From an uncultured Tateyamaria sp. (lineage in GTDB: Bacteria > Pseudomonadota > Alphaproteobacteria > Rhodobacterales > Rhodobacteraceae): a stretch of 64,000 nucleotides of DNA. The DNA is taken from contig NZ_CANNDN010000001.1 in assembly GCF_947503465.1 (NCBI RefSeq), positions 372,001 to 436,000 of the forward strand, given 5' to 3'. Of the stretch, positions 46,601 through 56,769 are shown piece by piece. Each line of letters starts with the position of its first letter. The first letter of the stretch is position 1. The notes beneath the pieces are model-generated. The model was given only the letters and a program-made list of their open reading frames with translations, was not told the DNA's origin and did not search any database. The position numbers and the translations under genes were made by a program.

Positions 46601-47155
46601 ATGAAGTCTTCGAGATCACGGTCCCGGTCCAAGAACAACCGCAACCGCAATTCCGGTGGAGGTGGCGGTAACGTCGTCAACCGGGTGTTCGACAGTTCCG
46701 GCCCCGAGGGCAAGGTCCGCGGCACACCGCAACAGATCATCGACAAATACAATCAGTTGGCGCGCGATGCGCAACTGGCCGGTGACCGCGTGGCCACCGA
46801 GAACTTTCAGCAGCACGCCGAACACTACCTGCGTATGCTGGCCGACGCTCAACGCGAGATCGAGGCCCGCCGGGAAGAGCAGGAACGCCAGAACCGCGAA
46901 CGTCAGGCCGAGCGGGACCGCGAACGCGCAGCCCGTCAGGAGCCGGATGCGAACCCTGATCCGGCGCAGACCCCGCAGCCCGATGTGGTTGATGCCGATG
47001 GCGAAAGCGGATTGGTCGAGACCCCTGAAAGCCAGCCCAAGCCAAAGCCGAAGTCGCGCAGCCGCGCCCGCAAGCCCAAGGCCGATGTGGCGCCAGAGCA
47101 ATCTGATGCCGCGCACCCGGAAGCGGACGGGCCGGCACCGGAAGCCGCTGAATAA
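46601..47155 (+). CDS. DUF4167-domain protein
   Basis: A 184-residue, highly charged protein. The first 90 residues match DUF4167: a basic RSRSRSKNNRNRNSGGGGG head, NVVNRVFDSSGPEGKVRGTPQQIIDKYNQLARDAQLAGDRVATENFQQHAEHYLRML. The rest is a Glu/Arg-rich helix and a disordered tail of acidic and Lys-Pro repeats (PKPKPKSRSRARKPK). The composition suggests RNA or nucleic-acid binding, but no function is established. It follows prmC by 202 bases, which hold no other gene, so it probably has its own promoter. Confidence 0.9.
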   Translation: MKSSRSRSRSKNNRNRNSGGGGGNVVNRVFDSSGPEGKVRGTPQQIIDKYNQLARDAQLAGDRVATENFQQHAEHYLRMLADAQREIEARREEQERQNRERQAERDRERAARQEPDANPDPAQTPQPDVVDADGESGLVETPESQPKPKPKSRSRARKPKADVAPEQSDAAHPEADGPAPEAAE

Positions 47156-47209
47156 GCATTTTTGAGATGTGAAAATGGGGGCGTGCCAGTGGTGCGCGCC
47201 CTTGTCGTT

Positions 47210-48052
47210 TCAGCCTTTGGCGACTTCCCGGGCGAGGGCGCAGAATGCCTCCAGCGAAACTTGTTCGGCTCGGTCCGTGGGCTTGATGCCCGCAGCCCGC
47301 AACCGATCCTCGATATCCGGAGCCGTGCCCTTGAGTGCGGCACGCAGCATTTTGCGGCGTTGGTTGAAGGCCGCAGCCACGACGCGGCTCAGGACTGCGG
47401 CATCCGCGTCAAAGCGGGGCGCGGGCAGGGCGGTAAGATGCACCACGGCGCTGGACACCTTGGGCTGTGGCGTGAAGGCTTCGGGCGGCAGCGCCATCGC
47501 GATCCGCGCATCGGCCCGCCATTGCGCCAGCACTGCCAGCCGCCCATAGGCCTTTGAGCCCGGCTGTGCCACGATGCGTTCGGCCACTTCACGCTGGAAC
47601 ATCAGCGTCAGCGATTGCCAGAAGGGTGGCCAAGTCGGCGGAGTGAGCCAGCGCACCAGCAATTCGGTGCCGACATTATACGGCAGATTGGCCGCGACCC
47701 GGATCGGCGGCGTCAAATGCACCAGGGGATCCACGTCAAGCGCATCCCCTTCGATAACGTGCAAGCGACCGGGATAGCGCTCTGCGATCTCGGCCAGCGC
47801 GGGCAGGCACCGCCTGTCCTTTTCGATCACCAGCACCTTGCGTGCCCCTTCGGACAACAGACCGCGCGTCAGGCCCCCCGGACCTGGCCCGATCTCAAGT
47901 ATGTCCGTGTCTGAGAGGGTGCCCGCCTGTCGCGCGATCTTGGCCGTCAGGTTGAGGTCCAGAAGAAAGTTCTGGCCCAAAGCCTTGCGCGCACTCAGCC
48001 CATGGGTCGCGATCACCTCGCGCAGCGGGGGCAGATCGTCGATGGCGCTCAT
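47210..48052 (-). CDS. rsmA: 16S rRNA (adenine1518/1519-N6) dimethyltransferase
   Basis: KsgA/RsmA dimethylates two adjacent adenines near the 3' end of 16S rRNA during 30S maturation. Motifs: [18 protein letters not shown], the AdoMet loop [17 protein letters not shown] near residue 51, [15 protein letters not shown] (the NLPY catalytic motif) and the C-terminal [15 protein letters not shown]. At 280 aa it is normal. Its start overlaps the pdxA stop by four bases. It is the last gene of the lptF-lptG-lptD-surA-pdxA-rsmA operon. Confidence 0.97.
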   Translation of the reverse strand: MSAIDDLPPLREVIATHGLSARKALGQNFLLDLNLTAKIARQAGTLSDTDILEIGPGPGGLTRGLLSEGARKVLVIEKDRRCLPALAEIAERYPGRLHVIEGDALDVDPLVHLTPPIRVAANLPYNVGTELLVRWLTPPTWPPFWQSLTLMFQREVAERIVAQPGSKAYGRLAVLAQWRADARIAMALPPEAFTPQPKVSSAVVHLTALPAPRFDADAAVLSRVVAAAFNQRRKMLRAALKGTAPDIEDRLRAAGIKPTDRAEQVSLEAFCALAREVAKG

Positions 48053-49011
48053 ACCGTGCCTGCCATTTCGTGGGCCAGCTTGATGGCTTCGATCATGCTG
48101 GTGGGATTGGCGATGCCACGCCCAGCGATATCAAAGGCCGTCCCGTGATCGGGCGAGGTGCGGATGATGGGCAGGCCCAGCGTCACGTTCACACCACGGT
48201 CGAAATCCAGCGTCTTGATGGGGATCAACGCCTGGTCATGGTACATGCAGACAGCCGCGTCATAGCGGTCGCGTGCCGCTGCGTGGAACATCGTGTCGGC
48301 AGGCCAGGGGCCGGTCACGTCGATCCCGGTTGCGGCCATTTCGGCCACCAGTGCGCCAATCCAATCGCCTTCCTGCCGTCCCATCGCCCCGCCTTCGCCC
48401 GCATGGGGGTTCAGACCCGCAACGGCGATGCGCGGCGCGGTGATGTGGAACTGATCCCTGAGACCCTGCGCCGTGATCCGAATGGTGTTGCGCAGCAGGT
48501 CCGGGCTGAGCGTTGTGTGGACCTGTTCCAACGCGATGTGGATTGTCGTCGGCACGACCCGCAACGCCGGGGATGCAAGCATCATCACCGCGTGCGGCGC
48601 ATCTGTCAGCGCCTCGAGGTATTCGGTATGTCCGGGATAGGCAAAGTCGGCACCGTCCATCAGCACTTTCTTGTGGATGGGCGCGGTGCACAGCGCGGCG
48701 GCCTGTCCGGTCGTGACCAGGTCGACCGCCCGTGCAATCACGTCGATCACCGCTTGGGCGTTGGACGGTGACGGCGTGCCGGGTGTGACAGGGTCGGGAA
48801 ATGCATGACGCAGGACCGGCAGCGCGTCTGCCCCGACGGCCGCTGACGTGGTCGACACCTCTGTCCACGCAACATCACGCGGCAGATGGCGGGGATCACC
48901 GATCCAGATCATCGGTACACTGTTCCCGAGAGATGCCCATGCCTTGGCCGCAATTTCGGGACCGATGCCCGCCGGTTCGCCACAAGAGATGGCGATGGGG
49001 CGTTGTGTCAT
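48049..49011 (-). CDS. pdxA: 4-hydroxythreonine-4-phosphate dehydrogenase
   Basis: NAD-dependent enzyme of the DXP-dependent pyridoxal phosphate pathway. Motifs: [18 protein letters not shown] at the N-terminus, [26 protein letters not shown] (metal-binding His), [57 protein letters not shown]. At 320 aa it is normal. The ATG at 49011 overlaps the surA stop (ATGA). The order surA-pdxA-rsmA is conserved from E. coli to alphaproteobacteria. Confidence 0.96.
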   Translation of the reverse strand: MTQRPIAISCGEPAGIGPEIAAKAWASLGNSVPMIWIGDPRHLPRDVAWTEVSTTSAAVGADALPVLRHAFPDPVTPGTPSPSNAQAVIDVIARAVDLVTTGQAAALCTAPIHKKVLMDGADFAYPGHTEYLEALTDAPHAVMMLASPALRVVPTTIHIALEQVHTTLSPDLLRNTIRITAQGLRDQFHITAPRIAVAGLNPHAGEGGAMGRQEGDWIGALVAEMAATGIDVTGPWPADTMFHAAARDRYDAAVCMYHDQALIPIKTLDFDRGVNVTLGLPIIRTSPDHGTAFDIAGRGIANPTSMIEAIKLAHEMAGTV

Positions 49012-50237
49012 TCGAAGATGCGCACGTCGGCCTCGGCCCTCAGCTCGGCCAGCAACGTCTCGGAAAATGCGGTCAGGCGTTGGTTGCGCAATTGCGTCGC
49101 GATGGCTGCGCGGTCGACCTCTTGTTCTTCTTCCAGGGCAGGCGTCCGGCCGCACAGCATCAGGAAGACAAGGGTGTTGCCATTGGCGCGCGTCAGCGCT
49201 GTCGACACCTCTCCGGGGTCCAGTTTGGACAATTCGATCGCGATGTCATCGGGGATTTCTTCGGGAGGCAAGCTGCCACGGTCCAACACATTTTCGGCCT
49301 GCCCGCGGGCAATGCCGTAGAGGTCGTCGCAGCGGTCCACACGCGATGCGATGGTGCGGGCGCGCGACAGCGCCTCGGGCGTGCGCCCGCCGTTGATGTA
49401 GTAGGCGGCATACTCCACCGACGAATAGGTCCGCTGTGGCGCATCCGTTTCCCGGATGTCGCGCAATTGGAACAGCGCAACCGCATTCGGGATTTGCAGC
49501 GGTGCGGTCACCTGGCCAGGGGCCAGCGACAGCAGAAGCGGGCGCAGGACCGGTGGCAGATCGGTGATCGCGGTCCAGGGCAGGCGACCGCCCGCCCCCC
49601 GGGACGCCGTTGCCGAGAACCGGCGCGCGAAACTGGAGAATTCGGCTTCTGACGTGGATTGCGAGATGGTTTCGGCCTGCTCCAGCACGGCTTCTGACCG
49701 GTCAGGAGGTGCAGGAATGATGATTTCGGAAACCAGTACTTCGATCCCGGAATTGCCGCGAGCCGACGCGACGGCCCGGTCGACTTCACGGTCGTCGATC
49801 TGAACCCGGCTGCCAAACCGCGCGCGGATGTAGTCGCGCCACACAAGCTGGCTGTTGACGAAATCGCGGAAAGTCTCTTCGGCCACGCCTTCGCTCGCAA
49901 GGCCTTGGACGAACTCTTCGGTGCTGAGTTGGGCGCGGGCGGCAAAGTCACTGAGGCCAGAGGCCAGTTCCTCGGGGCCAAGCACGATGCCCACGGCGCG
50001 TGTTTCCTGTTCGCGCAGACGGTCACGGATCAATTCCTCGATCACTTCGGTGCGGCTGCTGCCACTTGCGCCCAGTACCCGCAAGAAGCGCTGTCGCTGC
50101 TGCACCTCGAATTCGGTGATGACACGCTGGTCCACCTGCGCGACCGGTGCAAACAGGTCCTGTGCTGCACCCTGTACCGCCCATACAGCCACGGCACATG
50201 CCGCCATCATCACTTGCCTGAAGGTCTTCCCGCTCAT
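49008..50237 (-). CDS. surA: SurA-like periplasmic peptidyl-prolyl isomerase
   Basis: Periplasmic chaperone and prolyl isomerase for outer-membrane proteins, including LptD, encoded directly upstream. A signal peptide (about residues 1-25, cut near GAA-QD) is followed by the SurA N-terminal helices (VAQVDQRVITEFEVQQRQRFLRVLG). One parvulin domain lies at about residues 165-270 (IEVLVSEIIIP through GGRLPWTAITDLPPVL). E. coli SurA has two. I chose ATG 50237, which overlaps the lptD stop and has a GCAGG site; ATG 50255 is possible. 409 aa. Confidence 0.92.
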   Translation of the reverse strand: MSGKTFRQVMMAACAVAVWAVQGAAQDLFAPVAQVDQRVITEFEVQQRQRFLRVLGASGSSRTEVIEELIRDRLREQETRAVGIVLGPEELASGLSDFAARAQLSTEEFVQGLASEGVAEETFRDFVNSQLVWRDYIRARFGSRVQIDDREVDRAVASARGNSGIEVLVSEIIIPAPPDRSEAVLEQAETISQSTSEAEFSSFARRFSATASRGAGGRLPWTAITDLPPVLRPLLLSLAPGQVTAPLQIPNAVALFQLRDIRETDAPQRTYSSVEYAAYYINGGRTPEALSRARTIASRVDRCDDLYGIARGQAENVLDRGSLPPEEIPDDIAIELSKLDPGEVSTALTRANGNTLVFLMLCGRTPALEEEQEVDRAAIATQLRNQRLTAFSETLLAELRAEADVRIFE

Positions 50238-52420
50238 CTTGCCTGCTTTCCGCATGATCGTGTTTCCACGCGCTCGCCCGTGTTGACGGAAAAGCCGCGC
50301 AAGGACACTGTTAACCCCAGACTGGTCGAGGGCTCAAGAGTTGTCGAGTCCGCGAAGCTGCGATTGATCGACACCCCCACGCGAACGCATTCATTGGTAT
50401 AGGCGATGCCGGCCCCCGCGGTGGCCGCGCGCCCTTCGTCCAGATCATACCGGACATTTCCCGTTGCGGTCCAAAACCGGTCGATCTTGTAGGCGCCGTC
50501 AAAGGTCACTTCGCCGATGGGCGCGGGTTGTTCGATGGCGGGATCCTCGTCAATCCAGATATAGCTGCCGCCAAGGTCAAGGCGGTCATTGCTCCAGTCG
50601 CCACGCACTTCTGCGCGGGAGATGTCGAAATCCTCGTCAAACAGGGTGCGCCCCGACATGGCAAGGCCGCCATCGAATTCAAGTTGGCCAGCCAGAAGAA
50701 AATCGGATGAGCTGCCCGACAGGCCCGAATTGTCGTTGAAATCCGGCTGTGCCTCTTCCCGCAAGATCTGGGCAACGGTCAGACTGGCCGACCAGCCATC
50801 GGGGTCCAGTCGGGCCCATGTCCCGCCATAGGCCACCGCCCAACCCCGTTCACGCCTGTCAGGGGCGGGAAAGCGGCTGAGCGACAACAGGTTGCCTTCG
50901 TCAAATTCAACCCTTGTGCTTTCGTCATTCGGGACATGCAGCCCGTCTCCACCGACCCATGACACCTGGGCGATAGGCTCAATGAACTGGCGCACGCCGT
51001 TCTTGCCCCGCCGCATCAGGGGATAGCGCAGGACCACGCCCACCTTGGGGGCTGTACCACTGTCGCCATCGTCGAACGTCGAATCGTCGCTGACGCGGAT
51101 CACGTCACCGGCGATGCCCAATGTCGATTGCATCTGCAGTCCGCCGAATTGCACGGTACGCAGCCATTCGGCATCGACGTTGAACCGCAAGACGTCGCGG
51201 CCATCGATGAACCCGTCGCCATCGGCATCGATATCGACATCCGAGGGCCGTTCGTGCGCATGTGCTTCGGCGGACAGGCGTATCTCGCCCCCTATGCCCG
51301 CGGGATGGAAACGCCGTTCATAAAGCGCATCCGCCACGTCCGAGGGCAGCAGATCGTCATCTTCGTCATCGCGCAACGACTTGAAGTTCACATAGGACAG
51401 GCGAATGAATTCGTCGCGCCGTGTGCGGGTGACCTGGAGTGTGCTGTCCAACCGGTCTTTGCCGAAAAAGCCGTAGTCATTGAGGTAGGCATCATCTGAC
51501 ACGGACTCGAAATCGAATTCGAGAACAAAACCACGGCGCAATGCAAATTCGCCCGCCCCGAACAGGTAGCCGCGCGTGTCGTCAGGTTGCAGGTCGTCAT
51601 CGGAATAGGCGCCTTGGAGGATGATCCGCCCCCGCTTGAATGCCTGTCGGTACCGGAATTCCAGCGTTCTGGTGTCGCCGGTCAAATAAGGTGTCAGTGT
51701 CAGGTCGCGCTGGTCGCCGATCTTGATGAAGTATGGCACGCGCAACCCGGTGCCCAGACGCGAGTTCGAACGGATCTCGGGGATCAGAAAGCCCGTGGCC
51801 CGGTCCAGCGTCGGGTCGGGCAGGCGCAGGCGCGGCAGGTAAAGGATGGGCACATTGCGGACCCGCAATTGTGCCCCGTCAAAATAAAGCTGGCGCGCCT
51901 CGCGGTCATGAACCACACGCTTGGCCCGGATCTGCCACAAGGGCGGGCCGGTGTCCTCTTCGCAGATCCGGCAGGATGTGACGGCTGTTTTGTAAAGCTG
52001 CGTATAGCGCCCGCCAACCCGGTTCAACTGGACCGAGGCCAGTTGCAGCTGGTCGTTGAGAACAAGGCGCGCGCCGGTCAGTAGCCCGTTTTGCAGGTCC
52101 TCGCTCAGCTCGGCCTGGTTGGCGAGGATAACGACCCCGCCGCCGTCATCGATCACAATCGGCCCGGTGATCGTCAATGCGCCCGTGTCCGGGTTGTATT
52201 CGATGGCCTGTGCGCTCAGCCGTGTGTTGCCCTGAAACGCCTCGACATTGCCGCGCGCGATCAGGCGGCGTTCGCGGGTCACTTCTATGCTGTCGGCGAC
52301 CAGAACAGCGGGGGGCGGTGTGGCCAATGGTGCATCCGGCTGCGCCTGGCCATGGGCCTGCACGGCGATCGACAAAGCCAGCAGGACGGTTGTCAGGAAA
52401 TGGCGGAATAATCCACGCAT
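50234..52420 (-). CDS. lptD: LPS assembly protein LptD
   Basis: Outer-membrane beta barrel that inserts LPS into the outer leaflet with LptE. A signal peptide (about 1-25) leads to the periplasmic OstA/LptA-like domain (LVADSIEVTRERRLIARGNVEAFQGNTRLSAQAIEYNPDTGALT). The rest is a large barrel with conserved segments such as PILYLPRLRLPDPTLDRATGFLIPE. Cysteines at SCRIC (about residue 170) and near the C-terminus (NEC, RSC) could form the inter-domain disulfides known from E. coli. 728 aa. It starts one base after the lptG stop. Confidence 0.95.
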   Translation of the reverse strand: MRGLFRHFLTTVLLALSIAVQAHGQAQPDAPLATPPPAVLVADSIEVTRERRLIARGNVEAFQGNTRLSAQAIEYNPDTGALTITGPIVIDDGGGVVILANQAELSEDLQNGLLTGARLVLNDQLQLASVQLNRVGGRYTQLYKTAVTSCRICEEDTGPPLWQIRAKRVVHDREARQLYFDGAQLRVRNVPILYLPRLRLPDPTLDRATGFLIPEIRSNSRLGTGLRVPYFIKIGDQRDLTLTPYLTGDTRTLEFRYRQAFKRGRIILQGAYSDDDLQPDDTRGYLFGAGEFALRRGFVLEFDFESVSDDAYLNDYGFFGKDRLDSTLQVTRTRRDEFIRLSYVNFKSLRDDEDDDLLPSDVADALYERRFHPAGIGGEIRLSAEAHAHERPSDVDIDADGDGFIDGRDVLRFNVDAEWLRTVQFGGLQMQSTLGIAGDVIRVSDDSTFDDGDSGTAPKVGVVLRYPLMRRGKNGVRQFIEPIAQVSWVGGDGLHVPNDESTRVEFDEGNLLSLSRFPAPDRRERGWAVAYGGTWARLDPDGWSASLTVAQILREEAQPDFNDNSGLSGSSSDFLLAGQLEFDGGLAMSGRTLFDEDFDISRAEVRGDWSNDRLDLGGSYIWIDEDPAIEQPAPIGEVTFDGAYKIDRFWTATGNVRYDLDEGRAATAGAGIAYTNECVRVGVSINRSFADSTTLEPSTSLGLTVSLRGFSVNTGERVETRSCGKQAR

Positions 52421-52421
52421 C

Positions 52422-53519
52422 CTACCCGTCCTCTGCCTGCAAGAGCAGCCCAAGGGCCAGAAGGATGGATGCAACGGGGGGGGCCCATGCTGCCAGCAGC
52501 ACCGGTATCTGGCCGTTCTCGCCCAGTATCTGTGCAAAGCTTCGGATGAAGTACAAACCAAACCCCAGCAACACCGCAGCCAGCACCGCCGTGCCGGTCC
52601 CCCCAAACCGGGTATGGCGCATCGTGAACGCTGCGGCAACAAGAACCATACCCATCAAAAAGATCGGACGCGCCAATTCGGACTGCATCCACACCACATG
52701 CTTGCGCGCGGAAAAGCCCGCCTGTTCCAGCTGCGCGATGAATTCGGGCATGTCCCAGATGGACACGCCCGCCGGCGTGCCCAGACGCTCGCGAATGCCA
52801 TCGAGCGTGAGGGTCGAGGGAATTTCAAGGATGTCATGTTCGACCGCGTTTGCCTCCGGGTTCAACCCCGTTGCAAGCGGCCATGCCTTGGCTTTGCGCA
52901 ATGACCATGCGCCCTGTTGCAATGCGGCGCTGGCCGCCTCGATCCGGCGTACCGGACCGCCGCCGGGCGCGTAGGACACGAAGGTCACATCGTACAGAAC
53001 GGACGCATCCGCGTTGGACCGCGTCGCGCGGATCACCGTCTGACCGCTTTCGCCGCCCTGGCGCAGCCACAGACCTTCCTCGGAGATGGACAGCGCGGAC
53101 ACACCGCCCGAACGATAGGTCTCGGCCAACGTTGCGTAGCGTTTGGAGGTGGCGGCCACGATCGGGCCCAATGTCGTTGTGGCGAAGATGCCGATCACAA
53201 TCGATACCACAACCGGACCGACAAGGGCGCGCAGCGCGGACCGTCCGGCGGCGCGGGTCACAACCAGTTCCGATGACCGGGCCAGCGACACGAACAGCGC
53301 CACGGTGCCCAGGATCATGATCAATGGCAGGATCTGGTTGATGGTTTCGGGCACGTTCAACAGCGTCAGAACGATCCGCTGCCCGAAGCCCACGCCGAAA
53401 TCGTTGAACTTGCGCGTCTGATCAATGATGTCGACCAGCGCCACAAGTGCGATCAAAACGGCGGCTATGCCAAGCAGGGCCAGTGCAAAGCGCCGGGCAA
53501 AGTAGAAATGCAGGATCAT
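52422..53519 (-). CDS. lptG: LPS export ABC permease LptG
   Basis: Inner-membrane subunit of the LptB2FG extractor that pulls LPS from the inner membrane. Of its 365 residues, six membrane helices flank a periplasmic jellyroll. The N-terminus LHFYFARRFALALLGIAAVLIALVALVDIID, LPLIMILGTVALFVSLARSSELVVTRAAG (coupling helix), and the C-terminal QSELARPIFLMGMVLVAAAFTMR are typical. It overlaps the lptF stop (ATGA) and runs into lptD, so export subunits and outer-membrane target are made from one mRNA. The ATPase gene lptB is not in this window. Confidence 0.95.
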   Translation of the reverse strand: MILHFYFARRFALALLGIAAVLIALVALVDIIDQTRKFNDFGVGFGQRIVLTLLNVPETINQILPLIMILGTVALFVSLARSSELVVTRAAGRSALRALVGPVVVSIVIGIFATTTLGPIVAATSKRYATLAETYRSGGVSALSISEEGLWLRQGGESGQTVIRATRSNADASVLYDVTFVSYAPGGGPVRRIEAASAALQQGAWSLRKAKAWPLATGLNPEANAVEHDILEIPSTLTLDGIRERLGTPAGVSIWDMPEFIAQLEQAGFSARKHVVWMQSELARPIFLMGMVLVAAAFTMRHTRFGGTGTAVLAAVLLGFGLYFIRSFAQILGENGQIPVLLAAWAPPVASILLALGLLLQAEDG

Positions 53520-54643
53520 GCCGCACGTCCTCGCAGCCGGTGCAGGGTTGCGCGTCCGCCGGACACAAACCAAAGCAGGCCCGCCGACAGCGCCAGCCCG
53601 ATGATGGACGGCAGGTAGAGGATCGGCCACAGGCTGGCCTGATCCAGAACAGGCGTCGACAAGGGGCTGCGCATCCCGTCCAGTGCGATCAGCATCAGGA
53701 ATGCGACCACGACCTCGCGCCACGCGCCAAAGCGTGAATACCCACCAACCAGCAACGTCGCAAAGCCGATCATGGCGGTCACAAAGCAAAAGAGGGACCG
53801 TGCAAAACGGCTGTGCACCTCTTCGGCCACGGCGCCGGGGCGGGTCGACAAGCTGGCGGACAGCCCGTCCCAATCCGACAGCAGGGCATCGGTGCGCATG
53901 AATTGCAGCGACGGCGCGATCTGTTCGTCGGTCTTCATCAGGGGCGAGATGTCGAACGAGAAGTCGCGGAACTTGGCCGTCGACAGACGGTTGTCACTGA
54001 TGGTCAGTTGCTGCGCCAACCCGTCCACCATGATCAGAGACGTGTCATCGCCATTGCGCACGAGATAGGCCTCTGCCGCAGTGTAGATCACCCGTTTTTC
54101 GGGCAGACGGCGGTCGGCCAGAAACACGTCCTGCAACACGCCATCCTCGCCGATGGCCCGGGTATAGAATGTCACGCCCGGGGCCGGGCTCAGGAATGTG
54201 CCTTCGGTCAACAATTGCGAGGTGATGTTGCGCGATATTTCGATCTCGCGCTGCGACAATTGTTCGGTGGCGGCAGGGACCAGCACATGGCTGAGCATCG
54301 ACATCATCAGGGCCGATACCAGACCGAACACCGCCACAGGGCGCGCAAGCCGCCAGGGCGACGATCCGGTGGACATCATCACCGTCAGTTCGCTTTCATT
54401 GTTCAGCCGGTTGGTGACATAGACAGCGGCGGCAAAGGTTGCGATTGGCAGGACCGTCGTGATCAGGCGGGGCAGGCCCAGGGCCGAGAATTCCAGGAAC
54501 ACAAGCGCGGTCTGCCCATCGCCGATCAGGCGATCGAACAGTTGTACGGCCCGGTTGATCCAGAATACGGCAACCAGTACGAGGGCAAAAAAGCCAAAGA
54601 GCCACAGCAATTGTGACAACATATAGCGGTCAAATCTGACCAA
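53516..54643 (-). CDS. lptF: LPS export ABC permease LptF
   Basis: Partner of LptG. It has the same architecture: RFDRYMLSQLLWLFGFFALVLVAVFWINRAVQLFDRLI at the N-terminus, ITTVLPIATFAAAVYVTNRLNNESELTVMMSTGSSPWRLARP (coupling helix), a periplasmic domain, then three C-terminal helices. I chose TTG 54643, preceded by AGGGGG; the only upstream ATG (54676) has no ribosome site and adds a polar stretch ahead of the conserved start. About 375 aa. First gene of the operon, 162 bases from the divergent pepA; the shared gap should hold both promoters. Confidence 0.93.
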   Translation of the reverse strand: MVRFDRYMLSQLLWLFGFFALVLVAVFWINRAVQLFDRLIGDGQTALVFLEFSALGLPRLITTVLPIATFAAAVYVTNRLNNESELTVMMSTGSSPWRLARPVAVFGLVSALMMSMLSHVLVPAATEQLSQREIEISRNITSQLLTEGTFLSPAPGVTFYTRAIGEDGVLQDVFLADRRLPEKRVIYTAAEAYLVRNGDDTSLIMVDGLAQQLTISDNRLSTAKFRDFSFDISPLMKTDEQIAPSLQFMRTDALLSDWDGLSASLSTRPGAVAEEVHSRFARSLFCFVTAMIGFATLLVGGYSRFGAWREVVVAFLMLIALDGMRSPLSTPVLDQASLWPILYLPSIIGLALSAGLLWFVSGGRATLHRLRGRAA

Positions 54644-54805
54644 TGGGCCCCCTGTGGTGTCGTGGTCGTCATGCATGACGCGGCAGCGCTTGGCTGTGAA
54701 CCTACCCCAAGGCGCGCGCGGGGAAAACTCCAAAACGTCCCTAACCGCTGGTCAGTGGCGCGGTCGCGCGTTACCTCTGGTCCAAACAGCGATCCGGAGC
54801 ACATC

Positions 54806-56278
54806 ATGACTGACCTGACCCCCGTCACCTTCATTGCCACAGACCTTGACGCCATAGCGACCCACCCGGGCCGCGTGGCGGTGATTGTGACGCCCGAAGG
54901 CAAGTTGGAGCAAAGCGCGCGCCGGGCCAACCGGCTGACGCGCGGCGCGGTGCAGCGATTTGTGGACAGTGACGCCTTTGAGAAGGTCAAACCGGGGTCT
55001 GTCACCAGCTTTGGCTGGCCTGCCGGGATGGCGGCCGATGCGTTGGACGTGATCTGCCTGCCGCGCAATCACGGGGTGGAGGAGGCGCGCAAGGCGGGTG
55101 CGGCCCTGGGCAAGTTGCGAGGTGACAAGGCGGTTCTGCTGGCCGCTGACGGCGCGCGCCGGGTGGCCGAAATTGCCTTTGGCCTGGTCATGCGCGACTA
55201 CAGTTTTGTGCCGCACAAAACCGATGCGGAACCCAGCGATACGGCGGTGTCCGTGATGTGTTCCAAGCCGGAAGAGGCAGAGGACGCCGCAGCGCCGTTG
55301 ATGGCGATTGCCGATGGCGCCTTCATGACCCGGGACCTGGTGAATGAACCGGCCAATGTGCTGACCACGACGGAATTTGCCGACCGGCTGGTCGAGATGA
55401 AGGCCCTGGGCCTCGACGTGGAGGTGCTGGAGGAGGCGCAACTTGAAAAGCTGGGCATGCGCACGCTGTTGTCCGTGGGGCAGGGGTCGGACAGCCCGTC
55501 GAAAGTTGTGGTCATGCAATGGAACGGCGGCGCCAAGGATGCGGCGCCACTGGCGCTGGTGGGCAAGGGCGTCGTGTTTGACACGGGCGGTATCAGCCTG
55601 AAACCGGCCGGCGGTATGGAAGACATGACCATGGATATGGGCGGCGCCGGCGTCGTGGCAGGTACGATGCGCGCGCTGGCCAAGCGCAAGGCCAAGGCCA
55701 ATGTCGTGGGGCTGGTCGGACTGGTGGAAAACATGCCGTCGGGCAATGCCACGCGGCCCGGCGATGTGGTCACGTCGATGAAGGGTGATACCGTTGAAAT
55801 CATCAACACCGATGCCGAGGGTCGCCTCGTTCTGTGTGACGTCATGTGGTATGCGCAAGAGCGCTTTGAACCTGCGGGCATGGTGGACCTCGCGACGCTG
55901 ACAGGTGCGATCATCATCGGGTTGGGTCACGAAAACGCGGGCGTCTTTTCCAATGATGACGGGTTTTGCAACGCATTCCTCAAGGCGGCCGAGAAAGAGC
56001 GTGAAGGCGCATGGCGCATGCCCTTGGGCAAGGCCTATGACGATTTGCTCAAGTCGCGGATTGCGGACATGAAGAATATCGGTGGGCGTCCTGCCGGATC
56101 CGTCACGGCGGCGCAGTTCCTGCAACGGTTCGTCAAGGAGGGCACCCCATGGATCCACTTGGACATTGCCGGTGTGGCGGCGGTCAAGTCGGAGACTGCG
56201 CTTGCGCCCTCTGGCGCGACAGGGTGGGGCGTGATGGCGTTGAACCGGCTTGTCGCCGACGGATACGAGACGGAGTGA
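54806..56278 (+). CDS. pepA: Leucyl aminopeptidase (cytosol aminopeptidase, M17)
   Basis: Dinuclear zinc/manganese aminopeptidase trimming N-terminal residues; PepA of E. coli also binds DNA. The C-terminal catalytic domain is complete: VGKGVVFDTGGISLKPAGGMEDMTMDMGGAGVVAGTM with the metal-binding Lys and Asp, ENMPSGNATRPGDVVTSMKG and the signature NTDAEGRLVLCD near residue 335. The N-terminal 170 residues are the variable macro-like domain. 490 aa. The ATG at 54806 has GGAG ahead; the upstream frame is unsupported. holC follows after one base. Confidence 0.95.
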   Translation: MTDLTPVTFIATDLDAIATHPGRVAVIVTPEGKLEQSARRANRLTRGAVQRFVDSDAFEKVKPGSVTSFGWPAGMAADALDVICLPRNHGVEEARKAGAALGKLRGDKAVLLAADGARRVAEIAFGLVMRDYSFVPHKTDAEPSDTAVSVMCSKPEEAEDAAAPLMAIADGAFMTRDLVNEPANVLTTTEFADRLVEMKALGLDVEVLEEAQLEKLGMRTLLSVGQGSDSPSKVVVMQWNGGAKDAAPLALVGKGVVFDTGGISLKPAGGMEDMTMDMGGAGVVAGTMRALAKRKAKANVVGLVGLVENMPSGNATRPGDVVTSMKGDTVEIINTDAEGRLVLCDVMWYAQERFEPAGMVDLATLTGAIIIGLGHENAGVFSNDDGFCNAFLKAAEKEREGAWRMPLGKAYDDLLKSRIADMKNIGGRPAGSVTAAQFLQRFVKEGTPWIHLDIAGVAAVKSETALAPSGATGWGVMALNRLVADGYETE

Positions 56279-56279
56279 C

Positions 56280-56735
56280 ATGGGCGCTGCCTATTTCTAC
56301 CACCTGACGCGCCGCCCGCTTGAGGACACGCTGACCATGCTGCTGGGCAAGGCGCTTGAGGCTGGCTGGCGCGTGGCCGTGCGCGGGCCGGATGCCGGAC
56401 GGCTGGGATGGCTGGATGAAAAGCTGTGGCTTGGGGCGGATGACGGATTCCTGCCCCACGGCATGGCGGGCGGGCCACATGATGCGGATCAGCCGGTGCT
56501 GCTGACCTCGGGGCCTGCGGCCAATGGGGCCACGTGCGTGATGACCATTGACGGGGCCGAGGTGACCGCAGAGGAAGTGGCGGCCCTGGACCGCGTCTGT
56601 GTCCTGTTCGACGGCAACGACCCTGCGGCGCTGGATATTGCGCGTGCCCAGTGGAAGGCATTGAAGGATGCGGGTGCTGCAGCGCAATACTGGTCGGAAG
56701 AAAGCGGCCGGTGGGAGAAAAAGGCCGAGACCTGA
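56280..56735 (+). CDS. holC: DNA polymerase III chi subunit
   Basis: Clamp-loader accessory subunit linking the replisome to SSB. The 151-residue protein has the chi pattern: YFYHLTRRPLEDTLTMLLGKALEAGWRVAVRG, LDEKLWLGADDGFLPHG, QPVLLTSG and VCVLFDGNDPAALDIARAQWKALKDAG. It begins one base after the pepA stop; pepA-holC is a conserved pair in proteobacteria. It binds the DDEIPF-type tail of SSB (encoded at 2334-2837) in characterised bacteria. Confidence 0.94.
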   Translation: MGAAYFYHLTRRPLEDTLTMLLGKALEAGWRVAVRGPDAGRLGWLDEKLWLGADDGFLPHGMAGGPHDADQPVLLTSGPAANGATCVMTIDGAEVTAEEVAALDRVCVLFDGNDPAALDIARAQWKALKDAGAAAQYWSEESGRWEKKAET

Positions 56736-56769
56736 ACGGGGCAGCGGCGATGTGCCAAATCGCGGGTGC